From positions 1 through 51,431 of the forward strand of contig NZ_QAJK01000163.1 in assembly GCF_003852515.1 (NCBI RefSeq): a DNA stretch of 51,431 nucleotides, written 5' to 3'. Under the pieces are notes generated by a model. The model saw only the letters and a list, made by a program, of their open reading frames with translations. It made no database searches and was not told the DNA's origin. Positions 35,950-47,694 of this stretch are shown piece by piece. The position numbers were made by a program, and so were the translations under genes. This stretch comes from Variovorax sp. KBW07 (GTDB lineage: Bacteria > Pseudomonadota > Gammaproteobacteria > Burkholderiales > Burkholderiaceae_C). Within the stretch, counting starts at the first letter, position 1. Each line of letters begins with the position of its first letter.

Positions 35950-38094
35950 TCAGGCCTTCAGGTATTCGGCCTTGGTGCCGAGCCAGCGGTCGATGTGGCG
36001 CTGGGCAAGCTCGGGGTGCTTCTGGAGCATGACGGGCGCCAGCTCGCGCGCCCAGTCGAGCAGCAGGATGTCGGTCGCCAGGTCGGCAAAGCGCAGCAGC
36101 GGCGCACCCGACTGCCGCGCGCCCAGGAACTCGCCGGGCCCGCGAATCTCCAGGTCGCGCCGCGCGATCTCGAAGCCGTCGCCGGTCTCGGCCATGGCCT
36201 TCAGGCGCGCGCGCGCCGCCTCGCCCACGCGCCCGCTGTCGCCCGGTGCATAGAGCAGCACGCAGGCCGAGGCCGCCGCGCCACGGCCCACGCGGCCGCG
36301 CAACTGGTGCAGCTGCGACAGGCCGAAGCGCTCGGCATGCTCGATGACCATCAGCGAGGCATTGGGCACATCGACACCCACTTCGATCACCGTGGTGCTC
36401 ACCAGCACCTGTATTTCGTTGGCGGTGAAGGCCGCCATGACCGCCTGCTTCTCGGCCGTGGGCATGCGCGAATGCAGCAGGCCGACGTGCACGGCGTCGC
36501 CCAGCGTGCCGGCCAGTTCGTCGCGCGTTTCGGTGGCGTTGCGCAGGTCGACCGCCTCGCTCTCCTCGATCAGCGGGCAGACCCAGTAGACCTGCCGGCC
36601 CTGCGAAATCTGCGCCTGGATGCGGTCGATGACCTCGTCGCGCCGGTGGTCGGCCACCAGCTTGGTGACGATGGGCGTACGGCCCGGCGGCAGCTCGTCG
36701 AGCGTCGACACATCCAGGTCGGCGTAGTAGCTCATCGCCAGCGTGCGCGGAATGGGCGTGGCACTCATCATCAGCAGGTGCGGCTCGAGATGGCCGACGG
36801 CCTTGCCGCGCAATGCAAGACGCTGCGCCACGCCGAAGCGGTGCTGCTCGTCGATGATCGCCAGTGCGAGGTTCTTGAAGCGCACCTTCTCCGAGATGAC
36901 CGCGTGCGTGCCGATGACCAGCGCGGCCTCGCCGCTTTCGACGGCGGCCGACATGGCGTCGCGCTCTTTCTTCTTCTGGCTGCCGGTGAGCCACGCCACG
37001 CGCAGGCCCCGCGCGGCCAGCAGCGGATCGAGCCAGCCGACCAGCTTGCCGAAGTGCTGGGCCGCGAGGATTTCGGTCGGCGCCATCAGCGCGCATTGGA
37101 AGCCCGCGTCGATGGCGCGCGCCGCCGCGAGCGCGGCCACCACCGTCTTGCCCGAGCCCACGTCGCCTTGCAGCAGCCGGTGCATGGGGATCTCGCGGCC
37201 CAGGTCGCGGGTGATTTCTTCGCCCACGCGCTGCTGCGCGCCGGTCAAGCCGAAGGGCAGCACCGCGAGCAGTTGCGCATGCAGCGAACTCGCCACCGGC
37301 TCGGCGGACGAAGGCAGCACGGGCGCGCGCTGCGCCGCGCGCTCGAGCCGGGCCTGCAGCTGCGAGAGCTGCTGCGCCAGCAGTTCTTCGGCCTTGATGC
37401 GCTGCCACGCCGGATGGCTGTGGTCTTCCAGCGTGGCCATGGCCACGTCGGGCGTCGGGTAGTGCAGGAAGGTCAGCGAGGCGCGCAGGTCCCACGCGCC
37501 GCGCAGGCCGATCTGCACCGGGATCGTTTCGTCGAGCACGGCACGCGCAAGGCCCGAGCGCACTTCGCGCCGCAGCACCGGCTGCGCCAGGCCGGCGACG
37601 GTCGAGTACACCGGCGTGAGCGCGTTCGGCAGCGCCGTGCCCGCGGCCTTGACCGTGGGGTGCATGATCTGCCGCCCGACGAAGCCGCCACGCATTTCGC
37701 CACGCACGCGCACCCGCGCGCCGACCGCGAGCTGCTTTTGCTGCGAGGGATAGAAGTTGAAGAAGCGCAGCTGGCAGGTGTCGCTGCCGTCGTCGATGGT
37801 GGCAATGAGCTGGCGGCGCGGGCGGAACACCACCTCGCATTCGGTCACCACGCCCTCGACCTGCGCCATGTCACCGTCGCGCGTGTCGGCCAGCCGCACG
37901 ATGCGCGTCTCGTCTTCGTAGCGCATGGGCAGGTAGAGCGCGAAGTCGATGTCGCGCACCAGCCCGAGCTTGCGCAGCGCGCGCTGCACCAGGCTCAGGC
38001 CGGCGCCGGGCGGCTGCGCCGGCGCCGCGGGAGGAACAGGCGCTACAGGCGCTGCGCCGGCGGCGGGAGGGGACGGGGCTTTCTTGGGCGGCAC
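35950..38094 (-). CDS. recG: ATP-dependent DNA helicase RecG
   Basis: RecG remodels stalled forks and branched DNA. The helicase core has LLQGDVGSGKTVVAALAAAR (Walker A), IIDEQHRFGV (DEQH), MMSATPIPRTLAMSYY and STTVIEVGVDVPNASLMVIE plus QLHQLRGRVGRG. The N-terminal wedge domain comes first. From GTG at 38094 the protein has 714 residues, with a Pro/Ala-rich extension (about 1-35) that most RecG proteins lack. The start lacks a clear RBS and could be further in. It follows the epimerase gene after only 11 bp. Confidence 0.93.
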   Translation of the reverse strand: MPPKKAPSPPAAGAAPVAPVPPAAPAQPPGAGLSLVQRALRKLGLVRDIDFALYLPMRYEDETRIVRLADTRDGDMAQVEGVVTECEVVFRPRRQLIATIDDGSDTCQLRFFNFYPSQQKQLAVGARVRVRGEMRGGFVGRQIMHPTVKAAGTALPNALTPVYSTVAGLAQPVLRREVRSGLARAVLDETIPVQIGLRGAWDLRASLTFLHYPTPDVAMATLEDHSHPAWQRIKAEELLAQQLSQLQARLERAAQRAPVLPSSAEPVASSLHAQLLAVLPFGLTGAQQRVGEEITRDLGREIPMHRLLQGDVGSGKTVVAALAAARAIDAGFQCALMAPTEILAAQHFGKLVGWLDPLLAARGLRVAWLTGSQKKKERDAMSAAVESGEAALVIGTHAVISEKVRFKNLALAIIDEQHRFGVAQRLALRGKAVGHLEPHLLMMSATPIPRTLAMSYYADLDVSTLDELPPGRTPIVTKLVADHRRDEVIDRIQAQISQGRQVYWVCPLIEESEAVDLRNATETRDELAGTLGDAVHVGLLHSRMPTAEKQAVMAAFTANEIQVLVSTTVIEVGVDVPNASLMVIEHAERFGLSQLHQLRGRVGRGAAASACVLLYAPGDSGRVGEAARARLKAMAETGDGFEIARRDLEIRGPGEFLGARQSGAPLLRFADLATDILLLDWARELAPVMLQKHPELAQRHIDRWLGTKAEYLKA

Positions 38095-38105
38095 TGGCAG
38101 GGTTT

Positions 38106-39599
38106 CTAGCGCGGGCGGCAAAGGTCCGTCAAGGCACTGCGCGCATCGGGGAACGCGAAGCGGAACCCGCTTTGCAGCAGGCGCGCGGGCACCACGCGCT
38201 GCCCTTCGAGCAGCAGGTCGGCCTGTTCGCCCAACAGCAGCTTGACCGGCGCGGCGGGCGTCGGCATCCAGCAGGGGCGGTGCATCACGCTGGCGGCCAC
38301 GCGGGTGAATTCTTCCTGCGTGAGCGCACCGGGCGCGGTGAAGTTGAAGACCTGCGCGGTGGCGGTGCCACCGGCCTGCTCGGCGGTGCTCCACACATGG
38401 GCCATGGCGCGGATCACATCGTGCACGTGCACCCACGACAGCCACTGCCGTCCGCTGCCCAGTCGCCCGCCCATGCCGAGCGCCACGGGCAGCAGCAATT
38501 GCGGCAGCGAACCCTGGTGGCCCAGCACGAAGCCGAAGCGCATGCAGGCCACGTGCACGCCATGCGCCGCGGCACCCCGCGCCGCCTGCTCCCAGCCCTG
38601 GCACAGCGTCGACATGAAGATGTCCTGCGGCGGCGCGTCTTCGGCCAGCTCGGTGGTGTCGCCCTGCGGCTGAACGCCGTAATAGCCGATGGCCGAGCCC
38701 GACAGCAGCAGCCACGGCTTGCGCGGTCGCGTGGCGATCCACGCGACCAGCGTGTTCGTCAGGCCCGCGCGGCTCTGCATCAGCTGGCGCTGGCGCCGTT
38801 CGCTCCAGCGCTGACCGAGGATGCGCGCGCCCGCCAGGTTGATGACCACGTCGATATCATCCGTTGCCGGAATCTGCTCGAGCGCCTGCACGCAGCGCAC
38901 CGCGCCGCCGAAGCCCCAGGCGGCCGAGCGCGCGTCGCGCGTCCATACCGTCACCGCATGGCCATCGGCCACAAGGTGACGCACCAGGATCTGGCCGATG
39001 AAGCCGGTGCCGCCCGTCACCAGCACGCGCTGCGGCTTGCGGCCGAAACGCACCGGTGCATCGACCGCGCGCTGTTCTTCCTGCGCGGTGCGGCGGAACA
39101 GCGCACGCGCCGCCAGCCCGTCGCGCAGCCCCGAGATGCCCACGCCCACGCCGCACAGCGCAAGGAAAGCGCCGAGCCAGCCCTGCGGCTGCCACACCAG
39201 CGCCGTCGGCTGTGCCGCCCAGTCCCCCGCGTTCATGGCCAGCAGCGCGATGAAGGCGCCGGCATTGATGGCCAGCACCGTGTGCGTGACGCGCTCGGTC
39301 GGCGGCAGCAGGCGGCTGCCGTCTTCGACCACGAAGTCCCACAGCGTGAGCACGATCTCGACGCCGAACACCGCCAGAAGCACCCAGGCCCAGGCGCCGT
39401 GCCATGCCCACGACGACAGCCCGATGAACATGGCGCAGTAGATCGACGAGCGCACCGCATGAATGGCCAGCTCGCGCCGCGCGGTGTTGCGCTGCGCCAG
39501 CGCCTCGGTGCCTTCGTGGTGATACAGCGTGTCGAACGCGCCCATCAGGCCCTGGGCCGCCATGAGCTGCAGTGCCAGCAGGTGCGTGTCGATGGTCAT
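38106..39599 (-). CDS. TIGR01777-family epimerase with N-terminal membrane domain
   Basis: The 497-residue protein has four predicted membrane helices in residues about 1-175. These are followed by an NAD(P)-binding SDR domain with VLVTGGTGFIGQILVRHLVA (about 193-212). GTTELAED and GYYG-type active-site motifs (GSAIGYYGVQPQGDTTE) and the C-terminal SVMHRPCWMPTPAAPVKLLL match the YfcH/SDR39U1 group. Fusion of this epimerase to a membrane domain is seen in some relatives, but the reaction is unknown. The start overlaps the DUF4166 stop (ATGA). Confidence 0.88.
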   Translation of the reverse strand: MTIDTHLLALQLMAAQGLMGAFDTLYHHEGTEALAQRNTARRELAIHAVRSSIYCAMFIGLSSWAWHGAWAWVLLAVFGVEIVLTLWDFVVEDGSRLLPPTERVTHTVLAINAGAFIALLAMNAGDWAAQPTALVWQPQGWLGAFLALCGVGVGISGLRDGLAARALFRRTAQEEQRAVDAPVRFGRKPQRVLVTGGTGFIGQILVRHLVADGHAVTVWTRDARSAAWGFGGAVRCVQALEQIPATDDIDVVINLAGARILGQRWSERRQRQLMQSRAGLTNTLVAWIATRPRKPWLLLSGSAIGYYGVQPQGDTTELAEDAPPQDIFMSTLCQGWEQAARGAAAHGVHVACMRFGFVLGHQGSLPQLLLPVALGMGGRLGSGRQWLSWVHVHDVIRAMAHVWSTAEQAGGTATAQVFNFTAPGALTQEEFTRVAASVMHRPCWMPTPAAPVKLLLGEQADLLLEGQRVVPARLLQSGFRFAFPDARSALTDLCRPR

Positions 39600-40291
39600 G
39601 CGACCACCGCCTCGGGTTCATCAGCCACCGCCTGCGGCTCGGCCACTTCCTCGAACACGCCGACCTGCGTGAAGGTGGTGCCCATCAGCCAGTGCCGGAT
39701 CTCGATGCGGATGTTGAAGCGCTCGGGCGTCTCGTTGTGGTGCCACAGGAAAGTCTTGCCGGGCGTGAACAGCCCGGGCAGCGGAATGCGCCAGCCCAGC
39801 ACGTCCCAGAAATAACCGTCGCTCTGGAAATGCAGGCTGCCGCCGGGTTCCACGCTCAGCACCAGCTTCATGCCCAGGCCCATGCCCACGTACTCCAGCA
39901 CTTCGCCGCGCTCGCTCTCGCGCATGAAGCTGGTGAACTGGATCGGCTTGCGGCCGTGCAGGCGGTAGATGCGCTGCTTGTAGATGGCCGGGTCATCCGG
40001 CTTGGCGTAGACCTGGATCTCGACCGGAAAATTGGTGTCGCTGTAGGGAATGAGCGCGCCCTGGATCATCGGCTGCGTCAGGTGGCCCAGCAGCTTGCCG
40101 AAGCGCGAGCAGCGCAGCTCGCTCAGCGCGCCCAGGTAATGCAGCGCCTTGCCCGGCGACGGATTCTTGTCGAAGCGCCGGCGGATGTCGGGGTGCAGGC
40201 CCTGCCATTTGCTGCCGAGGATCTTCTTGAAGAGCTCGCCTTCGGAGGGTCCGGGCTGGGAAGAAACGCGCGCGGCATGTGAATCGGACAT
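39596..40291 (-). CDS. DUF4166-domain protein
   Basis: The 231-residue cytoplasmic protein begins MSDSHAARVSSQPGPSEGEL. It carries the DUF4166 blocks WQGLHPDIRRRFDKNPSPGK, FPVEIQVYAKPDDPA and VLGWRIPLPGLFTPGKTFLW. Function is not known. In other genomes DUF4166 is also found joined to SDR-type saccharopine dehydrogenase-like proteins. Here it is translationally coupled to an SDR-type epimerase, so the two may form one enzyme system. Confidence 0.85.
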   Translation of the reverse strand: MSDSHAARVSSQPGPSEGELFKKILGSKWQGLHPDIRRRFDKNPSPGKALHYLGALSELRCSRFGKLLGHLTQPMIQGALIPYSDTNFPVEIQVYAKPDDPAIYKQRIYRLHGRKPIQFTSFMRESERGEVLEYVGMGLGMKLVLSVEPGGSLHFQSDGYFWDVLGWRIPLPGLFTPGKTFLWHHNETPERFNIRIEIRHWLMGTTFTQVGVFEEVAEPQAVADEPEAVVA

Positions 40292-40438
40292 GCGTCGATT
40301 CTGCCTTGGCGACACGGCCCCGATACCCCCGTGCCGATGCCCTGTTTTCCGGCCATGGGACAATCCTGCCCGCTTCCGGTTTTCTCTTTCCTTTCCCCCA
40401 CGCCTCCTTGGCACGGGCCCGTCCGGCCCTCAAGCAAC

Positions 40439-43037
<2,599 letters not shown>

Positions 43038-43172
43038 GGGTCGAAGCGTATTCCTGCAACGGCGCCCTGCCCACAGGCCGGAAGCCATACGCCGGGTGGA
43101 GGCCCGGCCGGCACCAGGGGCGCATTCATCCGGTACGCTTGCCCTGTCTTCACTGCTGTTGTCCTCACCCTC

Positions 43173-43955
43173 ATGACCAACGCCTCCCAACCCACGGCCT
43201 ATACCGCCCGCTACCCCTCGCTGGCCGGCCGCACGGTCTTCGTTTCCGGCGGGGCCAGCGGCATCGGCGAGGCGCTGGTGCGGGCCTTCCACGCGCAGGG
43301 CGCGAAGGTCGGCTTCTGCGATCTCGACGCGGCCGCGGGCGATGCGCTGGCGGCCCAGCTGGGGGGTGAGCACCCGGCGCTGTTCGTCGCCTGCGACGTG
43401 ACCGACACCGAGGCCCTTGCCACCGCCATCGGTGCGGTGCGCACGCGTTTCGGCCCGATCGCCGTGCTGCTGAACAACGCCGCCAACGACCGCCGCCACG
43501 AGATGGCCGACGTGACCAGCGAAGACTTCGACCGCCTCGTGGCCGTCAACTTCAAGCACCAGTTCTTTGCCGCGCAGGCCGTGGCCGACGACATGCGCGC
43601 GCTGGGCGGCGGCTCGATCGTCAACTTCGGCTCGATCAGCTGGATGATCAAGGGCAAGGGCTACCCGGTCTACCAGGCCTGCAAGGCGGCGGCGCGCGGC
43701 CTCACGCGTTCGCTGGCACGCGACCTGGGCAAGCAGAACATCCGCGTCAATTCGATCGTGCCGGGCTGGGTGATGACCGAGCGGCAGATCAAGCTGTGGG
43801 TGAAGCCCGAATCGGGCGCCGAGATCGACGCGGCGCAATGCCTGCCGGGCCGCGTGATGGCGGAAGACATCGCGGCCATGGCGCTGTTCCTGGCGGCCGA
43901 CGATTCGAAGATGTGCACCGCGCAGGACTACGTGGTGGACGCGGGCTGGACCTGA
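43173..43955 (+). CDS. SDR-family oxidoreductase
   Basis: The 260-residue protein has the classical NAD(P)-binding GGASGIG at about 26-32 and LLNNAANDRRHEMADVTSED. The catalytic YPVYQACKAAARG segment supplies the Tyr-x3-Lys, and RVNSIVPGWVMTERQ follows. The substrate is unknown. It resembles sugar or alcohol dehydrogenases of the FabG-like group. A bidirectional terminator lies after it. Confidence 0.9.
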   Translation: MTNASQPTAYTARYPSLAGRTVFVSGGASGIGEALVRAFHAQGAKVGFCDLDAAAGDALAAQLGGEHPALFVACDVTDTEALATAIGAVRTRFGPIAVLLNNAANDRRHEMADVTSEDFDRLVAVNFKHQFFAAQAVADDMRALGGGSIVNFGSISWMIKGKGYPVYQACKAAARGLTRSLARDLGKQNIRVNSIVPGWVMTERQIKLWVKPESGAEIDAAQCLPGRVMAEDIAAMALFLAADDSKMCTAQDYVVDAGWT

Positions 43956-44014
43956 AGCCTTCGCCTTCCTTTCTTCTCTTCCTCGAGACAGGGAACTGGA
44001 AAGAGGCAGGACGC

Positions 44015-44042
44015 AAAAAAGCCCGGCATGGCCGGGCTTTTT
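44015..44042. terminator. Bidirectional rho-independent terminator
   Basis: Six A, then the 7-bp stem GCCCGGC-ATG-GCCGGGC, then five T. The T-tract serves the SDR gene on the plus strand. The A-tract gives T on the minus strand, so it also serves the DUF3597 gene. Confidence 0.9.
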
Positions 44043-44066
44043 CGTTGGCGTGGTCAGGAGACCAGG

Positions 44067-44444
44067 TCAGTCGCGCAGTTCAGCCGGCAGCGTGCCGCCA
44101 TTGGCTGCGATGCGGGTCATCACCTGCTTGTGCAGGCCGATGTTCCATTCAGCCGAACCCGGCTCGCCGTCGCTGAAGAGAATTTCGCTGGCCAGTTCCT
44201 TGCGCGCTGCAAGGCTGCTGTCCAGGCCCAGCAACTTGAGCAGGTCGACGATCGAGGTGCGCCAGTTCAGGCCGGCGGCACCAGGCATGGCGTCCAGGAT
44301 GGCGGGCACGTCGCCCAGCGGGATCGAGGGCGGCGGTGCCGCAACGGCCGGTGCGCCCGGTGCAGGCGCCGGCGGTGCGGCGACGACTTCAGCGGCGTTG
44401 GCCGACGGAAAAATCTTGGAAAAAATCTTGCCGAAAAAGCTCAT
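44067..44444 (-). CDS. DUF3597-domain protein
   Basis: The 125-residue protein begins MSFFGKIFSKIFPSANAAEV and has an Ala/Pro-rich stretch (about 18-45). The DUF3597 core LNWRTSIVDLLKLLGLDSSL and WNIGLHKQVMTRIAANGGTL follow. The N terminus may be a membrane anchor or amphipathic helix. Function is unknown. It has its own likely promoter and a terminator behind it. Confidence 0.88.
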   Translation of the reverse strand: MSFFGKIFSKIFPSANAAEVVAAPPAPAPGAPAVAAPPPSIPLGDVPAILDAMPGAAGLNWRTSIVDLLKLLGLDSSLAARKELASEILFSDGEPGSAEWNIGLHKQVMTRIAANGGTLPAELRD

Positions 44445-44535
44445 GGAAGGAGGTCCTCGTCGTGGGGTGGCAGAGGCCGGGCGACGCGTGAAAGCGAACG
44501 CCGGCTGCGTGCGAAATGCAGCGCAGGCCAAGGTT

Positions 44536-44564
44536 CTAACACTTTGCGGCGACAGCTTGGTCAA
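44536..44564 (-). promoter_or_regulatory. Probable promoter of the DUF3597 gene
   Basis: On the minus strand TTGACC (44559-44564) is followed after 17 bp by TGTTAG (44536-44541). The -35 is strong and the -10 weak. It lies about 95 bp upstream of the DUF3597 start and beyond the end of the upstream gene. Confidence 0.5.
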
Positions 44565-44629
44565 AGTTGGCCGCGCAGCGTGCGGAATACCCCGCTTGCG
44601 ATAAAAAGATGCGGTGCCTCCCCGCCCCC

Positions 44630-45694
44630 TCAGGCCGGCGCCGCGGCGCCACCGGGCTCCGCATGCGCCGAGGTGCCGCAGGCATGGCAGAACTTCGAGA
44701 ACGCGCTCTTGCGCGTCTCGCACTGGTCGCAATGGTCGAACAGGCCGATGCCGCAGTGCGGGCAGAAATCGATCTCGTCGTTCTTCAGGTCCACCGGTCG
44801 CTCGCAGCCGGGGCACACGCTCTTGCCGAGCCGCGCCAGCGCGACGTCGTAGCTCAGTTCCTCGCGCCGCACCTGGTCGGGCTGCTGCTCGGCCAGTTTC
44901 TGGCGCGCCAGGTAGCGGTTGAGCGCGACGATGGCATAGCGCCCCACCAGCACCGTGAGCACGATGCCGACCGCGTAGCGCACATAGCCGCCATAGCTCG
45001 GCAGGTAGGGCACCAGTTCGACGAAGAAGGCGAACAGCGCAAAGAAGATGAAACCCCACACGAAGGGCCAGTAGGTGCTCTTGCGCTTCTTCGCGAAGAG
45101 CCAGCCCGCAACGACCAGCAGCGGCAGCGTGAGCGCCAGCCGGTACAGGAACACGCGCAGCTCGACGCGTCGGTACTCGGCATTCAGCTTGATCTGCGCC
45201 TCGTGCTCCAGCTCGCCGAGCGACGCGGCGGCGCGCTGCTCGGCCTGCCGCGCATCCAGCACGATCTGCCGTTGCGCGTTCACCTGGCGCTGGATTTCGT
45301 CTTCCTTCTGCTTGAAGGCGTCGAGCGCCTTGGTGCGCGCGATGAGCTCGGTGTCCTGGTCGGGCTGCGCGGTGGCGCGCCGCGTCGCGATCCAGTTGCC
45401 GAAGGTTTCCCGCGCGTTGGCGCTGGCCTGCTGCGCGGCGTTGAGCTGCAGCTGGATCTGGTCGAGGTCGCGCGCGGCCTGCAGCTCTGTCGCCTGCGAG
45501 GCCTTGATGGTGTCGCGCAGTGGCATGGCCGCCGGCTTGTCGATGAAGTCGTCGAGCTGCAGCCGCCGCTCGACCTGAGGCAGGTCGCTCACGACGGTGC
45601 TGCCCAGGCCGATGAGGAAGCTCGCGAACACCAGTGCCACCAGCCAGAGGCCGCGGCGGAACCATTTTTCGGAGAGGCGCAGGGATTTGCTCAT
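44630..45694 (-). CDS. Membrane protein with coiled coil and double zinc ribbon
   Basis: The 354-residue protein begins with a signal-anchor (WLVALVFASFLIGLGSTVVS). A coiled coil rich in Gln, Glu, Arg and Ala (about 60-185) follows, then three or four membrane segments (about 185-260). The C terminus has four CxxC pairs (Cys294/297, 311/314, 322/325, 336/339), a double zinc ribbon on the cytoplasmic side. I do not recognise a named family. The neighbours DUF2145 and YiaA/B are also membrane or exported proteins. Confidence 0.8.
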   Translation of the reverse strand: MSKSLRLSEKWFRRGLWLVALVFASFLIGLGSTVVSDLPQVERRLQLDDFIDKPAAMPLRDTIKASQATELQAARDLDQIQLQLNAAQQASANARETFGNWIATRRATAQPDQDTELIARTKALDAFKQKEDEIQRQVNAQRQIVLDARQAEQRAAASLGELEHEAQIKLNAEYRRVELRVFLYRLALTLPLLVVAGWLFAKKRKSTYWPFVWGFIFFALFAFFVELVPYLPSYGGYVRYAVGIVLTVLVGRYAIVALNRYLARQKLAEQQPDQVRREELSYDVALARLGKSVCPGCERPVDLKNDEIDFCPHCGIGLFDHCDQCETRKSAFSKFCHACGTSAHAEPGGAAAPA

Positions 45695-45718
45695 GTCGTT
45701 TCCTTCTTGTTTTTCATT

Positions 45719-46522
45719 TCATTGCAGCCTGAGCTGCACCGGCGCCGCGCCCAGCCCCGCGCGCGGCAGCCAGGCGAACACGGAGTCGACCGTCACGGTC
45801 TCGATGCGGTCCGAAAATCGCTTGTCGTTCGGGTGGTCGTCGAAGGCGATGTTGGCCGAGCCGACGCGGCCGCCCAGGCGGGTCAGCGGACCCAGCCTGA
45901 GGGTGGTCGGCTCGTAGCCCTTGAACTGCATCCAGGCCTGCGCCTGCGCGCGGTTGCCGATGGTGGCGGGCTCCATGGCGGCGGCCAGCGTCTCGACGGC
46001 CCACTGGTTCGACTGCTGGTACTTCTGGCCCCAGGCGTAGCTCACGATGCTGTACGGCGCGACGTTCATGCGCGTGATGCGCGAAGACGATTCGCCGAGT
46101 GCCGCCATCAGCTGCGCCTGCACCTGCGGCGTGGGCACGACCCAGGCGGCTTCGTAGCGCCACAGGTCGTCGAGAAAGAATTCGCCGAGCCCCTGGCGAT
46201 ACACCGCGGCCACGGCGGTGCCGCACTGGTTGAGCTTGTGCACCACGCGCCACGGGCCTTCGTCGGTCTTGTAGGCGATGCCCAGGTGCGAATAGCGCAG
46301 GCCGTACTTGCTCAGGTCCTGCCCGGCGCGCGCGAGGATGACCACGCGTGCGCCGCTGGCGTCGAGCGCCTGCGAGGTGCGCTCGGCCAGCTGCATGCCC
46401 TTGACGATCACCGCGGGCGTTGGCTTGACCTGCTCGCACGAGCGGCCGGCCTGCGCCTGCAGCGGCAGCGCCGCTACGAGCGCGAGAAGAAGCGCGGGAA
46501 CGACTGCAACAGCGGATCTCAT
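45719..46522 (-). CDS. DUF2145-family exported protein
   Basis: The 267-residue protein starts with a signal peptide (LLLALVAALPLQAQA). It then has the DUF2145 blocks YSHLGIAYKTDEGPWRVVHK and SNQWAVETLAAAMEPATIGN. Function is unknown. A Cys (SCEQ) shortly after the signal peptide is not in a lipobox context. The ATG overlaps the stop of the upstream gene by four bases. Confidence 0.88.
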   Translation of the reverse strand: MRSAVAVVPALLLALVAALPLQAQAGRSCEQVKPTPAVIVKGMQLAERTSQALDASGARVVILARAGQDLSKYGLRYSHLGIAYKTDEGPWRVVHKLNQCGTAVAAVYRQGLGEFFLDDLWRYEAAWVVPTPQVQAQLMAALGESSSRITRMNVAPYSIVSYAWGQKYQQSNQWAVETLAAAMEPATIGNRAQAQAWMQFKGYEPTTLRLGPLTRLGGRVGSANIAFDDHPNDKRFSDRIETVTVDSVFAWLPRAGLGAAPVQLRLQ

Positions 46523-46977
46523 GACAGTCTTTCGTTGTAGAGCAGCGCGCGGCCGATGGCGTTGGGCACGAAGGCCAGCACTTCGCCGGCGGCCGACAGC
46601 ACGACGCCGCTGCCGATCACGCTGACCAGCACGGTCGTGCCCACGGCGTTCGACACACCGTTGGCCGCGCGGCCGGCCACCTTGATGCTGGCGCGGGCGC
46701 CGTCGGAGGCGCGTTCGAGCACGTACACCGTGCCGTCGGCCGAGGCCTCGACCGCAATCACCGTGAGCGTCGAGCCGCCCACCGACAGCGCGGCGGGCAC
46801 GGCGACCACGGCGGTGGCCGATGCCCCGACGGCGGAGGCGCCGACGACCACCGATGCCACGGGCATCATCGACAGCGCGACCGAGGCATCGCTCTGCGCC
46901 TGGGCGTTGAAGGGGAGCGCAACGCCGGCGAAGGCGGTGCAGGCGGCGAGCAGGACGGTGGCAATCGACTTTTTCAT
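46519..46977 (-). CDS. Exported protein of unknown function
   Basis: The 152-residue protein begins MKKSIATVLLAACTAFAGVA, a signal peptide ending near AQA. The rest is rich in Ala, Val, Ser and Gly, with hydrophobic stretches (VGASAVGASATAVVAVPAAL). It could be a surface-associated or membrane-inserted protein. It is coupled to the DUF2145 gene by ATGA. I recognise no family. Confidence 0.75.
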   Translation of the reverse strand: MKKSIATVLLAACTAFAGVALPFNAQAQSDASVALSMMPVASVVVGASAVGASATAVVAVPAALSVGGSTLTVIAVEASADGTVYVLERASDGARASIKVAGRAANGVSNAVGTTVLVSVIGSGVVLSAAGEVLAFVPNAIGRALLYNERLS

Positions 46978-47027
46978 GGTGAGCCTCTTCGGTTGTTCAG
47001 GGGTGTGGAAAGACAGGGCGCGGCCGG

Positions 47028-47546
47028 TCATTCGGCGGCGGCCACGGCGGCGGTGGCGGCGCTGGTTTCAGCGCGGGCCGAACGGCGGCCTTGCAGGCGC
47101 GCTTCGGTCAGGTCGGCTTCGTGGCGGTCGCGCAGCGTCTTGGCCAGCGTGAAAGCCGAGCTGATCAGGAACAACCAGCTCACGCCCAGGAAGGCCTTGT
47201 AGGCGTCGTTGATCTCCATGCGCACGAGGCCCCAGCCGGTCAGGGCCATGGCGGTGAAGAAGCTGCCCCAGACGACCAGGCGCCACATGGGCACGTCGCG
47301 GCCGGCATCGGCGCCCGCCGCCGCGGCCTGTTCGCTGTCGCGCACGAACTTGGCCAGCATGAAGGCGGTGCTCAGGCAGAACACGTAGCCCATCACCATG
47401 AACGCCCGGTCCAGTGCCTGCCCCGGCAGCCAGCTCAAGCCGGTGGCGCACAGGAAGACGGCGATCGCGAAGGAGGCCCAGGTCTGGAACTGCCAGGCCC
47501 GCGAATCGCGCTGGATGGAAACGGTCGTGGATGAGAAGGGTTGCAT
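47028..47546 (-). CDS. YiaA/YiaB-family inner membrane protein
   Basis: The 172-residue protein has four predicted helices. The pattern is two repeats of a YiaAB helix pair (FQTWASFAIAVFLCATGLSW and MVMGYVFCLSTAFMLAKFVR, then WGSFFTAMALTGWGLVRMEI and FLGVSWLFLISSAFTLAKTL). An Ala-rich tail follows. Function is unknown. It heads a minus-strand run with 46519, DUF2145 and the zinc-ribbon gene. The upstream gap contains a copy of the GTATC-N7-GATAC dyad. Confidence 0.86.
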   Translation of the reverse strand: MQPFSSTTVSIQRDSRAWQFQTWASFAIAVFLCATGLSWLPGQALDRAFMVMGYVFCLSTAFMLAKFVRDSEQAAAAGADAGRDVPMWRLVVWGSFFTAMALTGWGLVRMEINDAYKAFLGVSWLFLISSAFTLAKTLRDRHEADLTEARLQGRRSARAETSAATAAVAAAE

Positions 47547-47643
47547 GAATGCCTCGCGGCGTAGTGAAGGTGGGCGAATGATGGTTCGCTCCCGCACCGC
47601 GAGGCTCGAATGCTTCGACCAGTTCCGATTGGCGGCGCCACCG

Positions 47644-47660
47644 GTATCTGGAGTCGATAC
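47644..47660. promoter_or_regulatory. GTATC-N7-GATAC dyad upstream of YiaA/B operon
   Basis: A perfect dyad GTATC-TGGAGTC-GATAC lies about 100 bp upstream of the YiaA/B start. The same dyad, with related flanks (GG before, ACTT and CCGG after), recurs at 50617-50633 near the HTH regulator. It is the likely site of that regulator. Confidence 0.65.
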
Positions 47661-47694
47661 TTTCCGGGGTGCAACGCCCCGGAAAAGAAGCGCG

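Noticed and set aside
44567-46540. 657-codon open frame on the plus strand
   Set aside because: It covers two convincing minus-strand genes with signal peptides and CxxC motifs, so it is a shadow.
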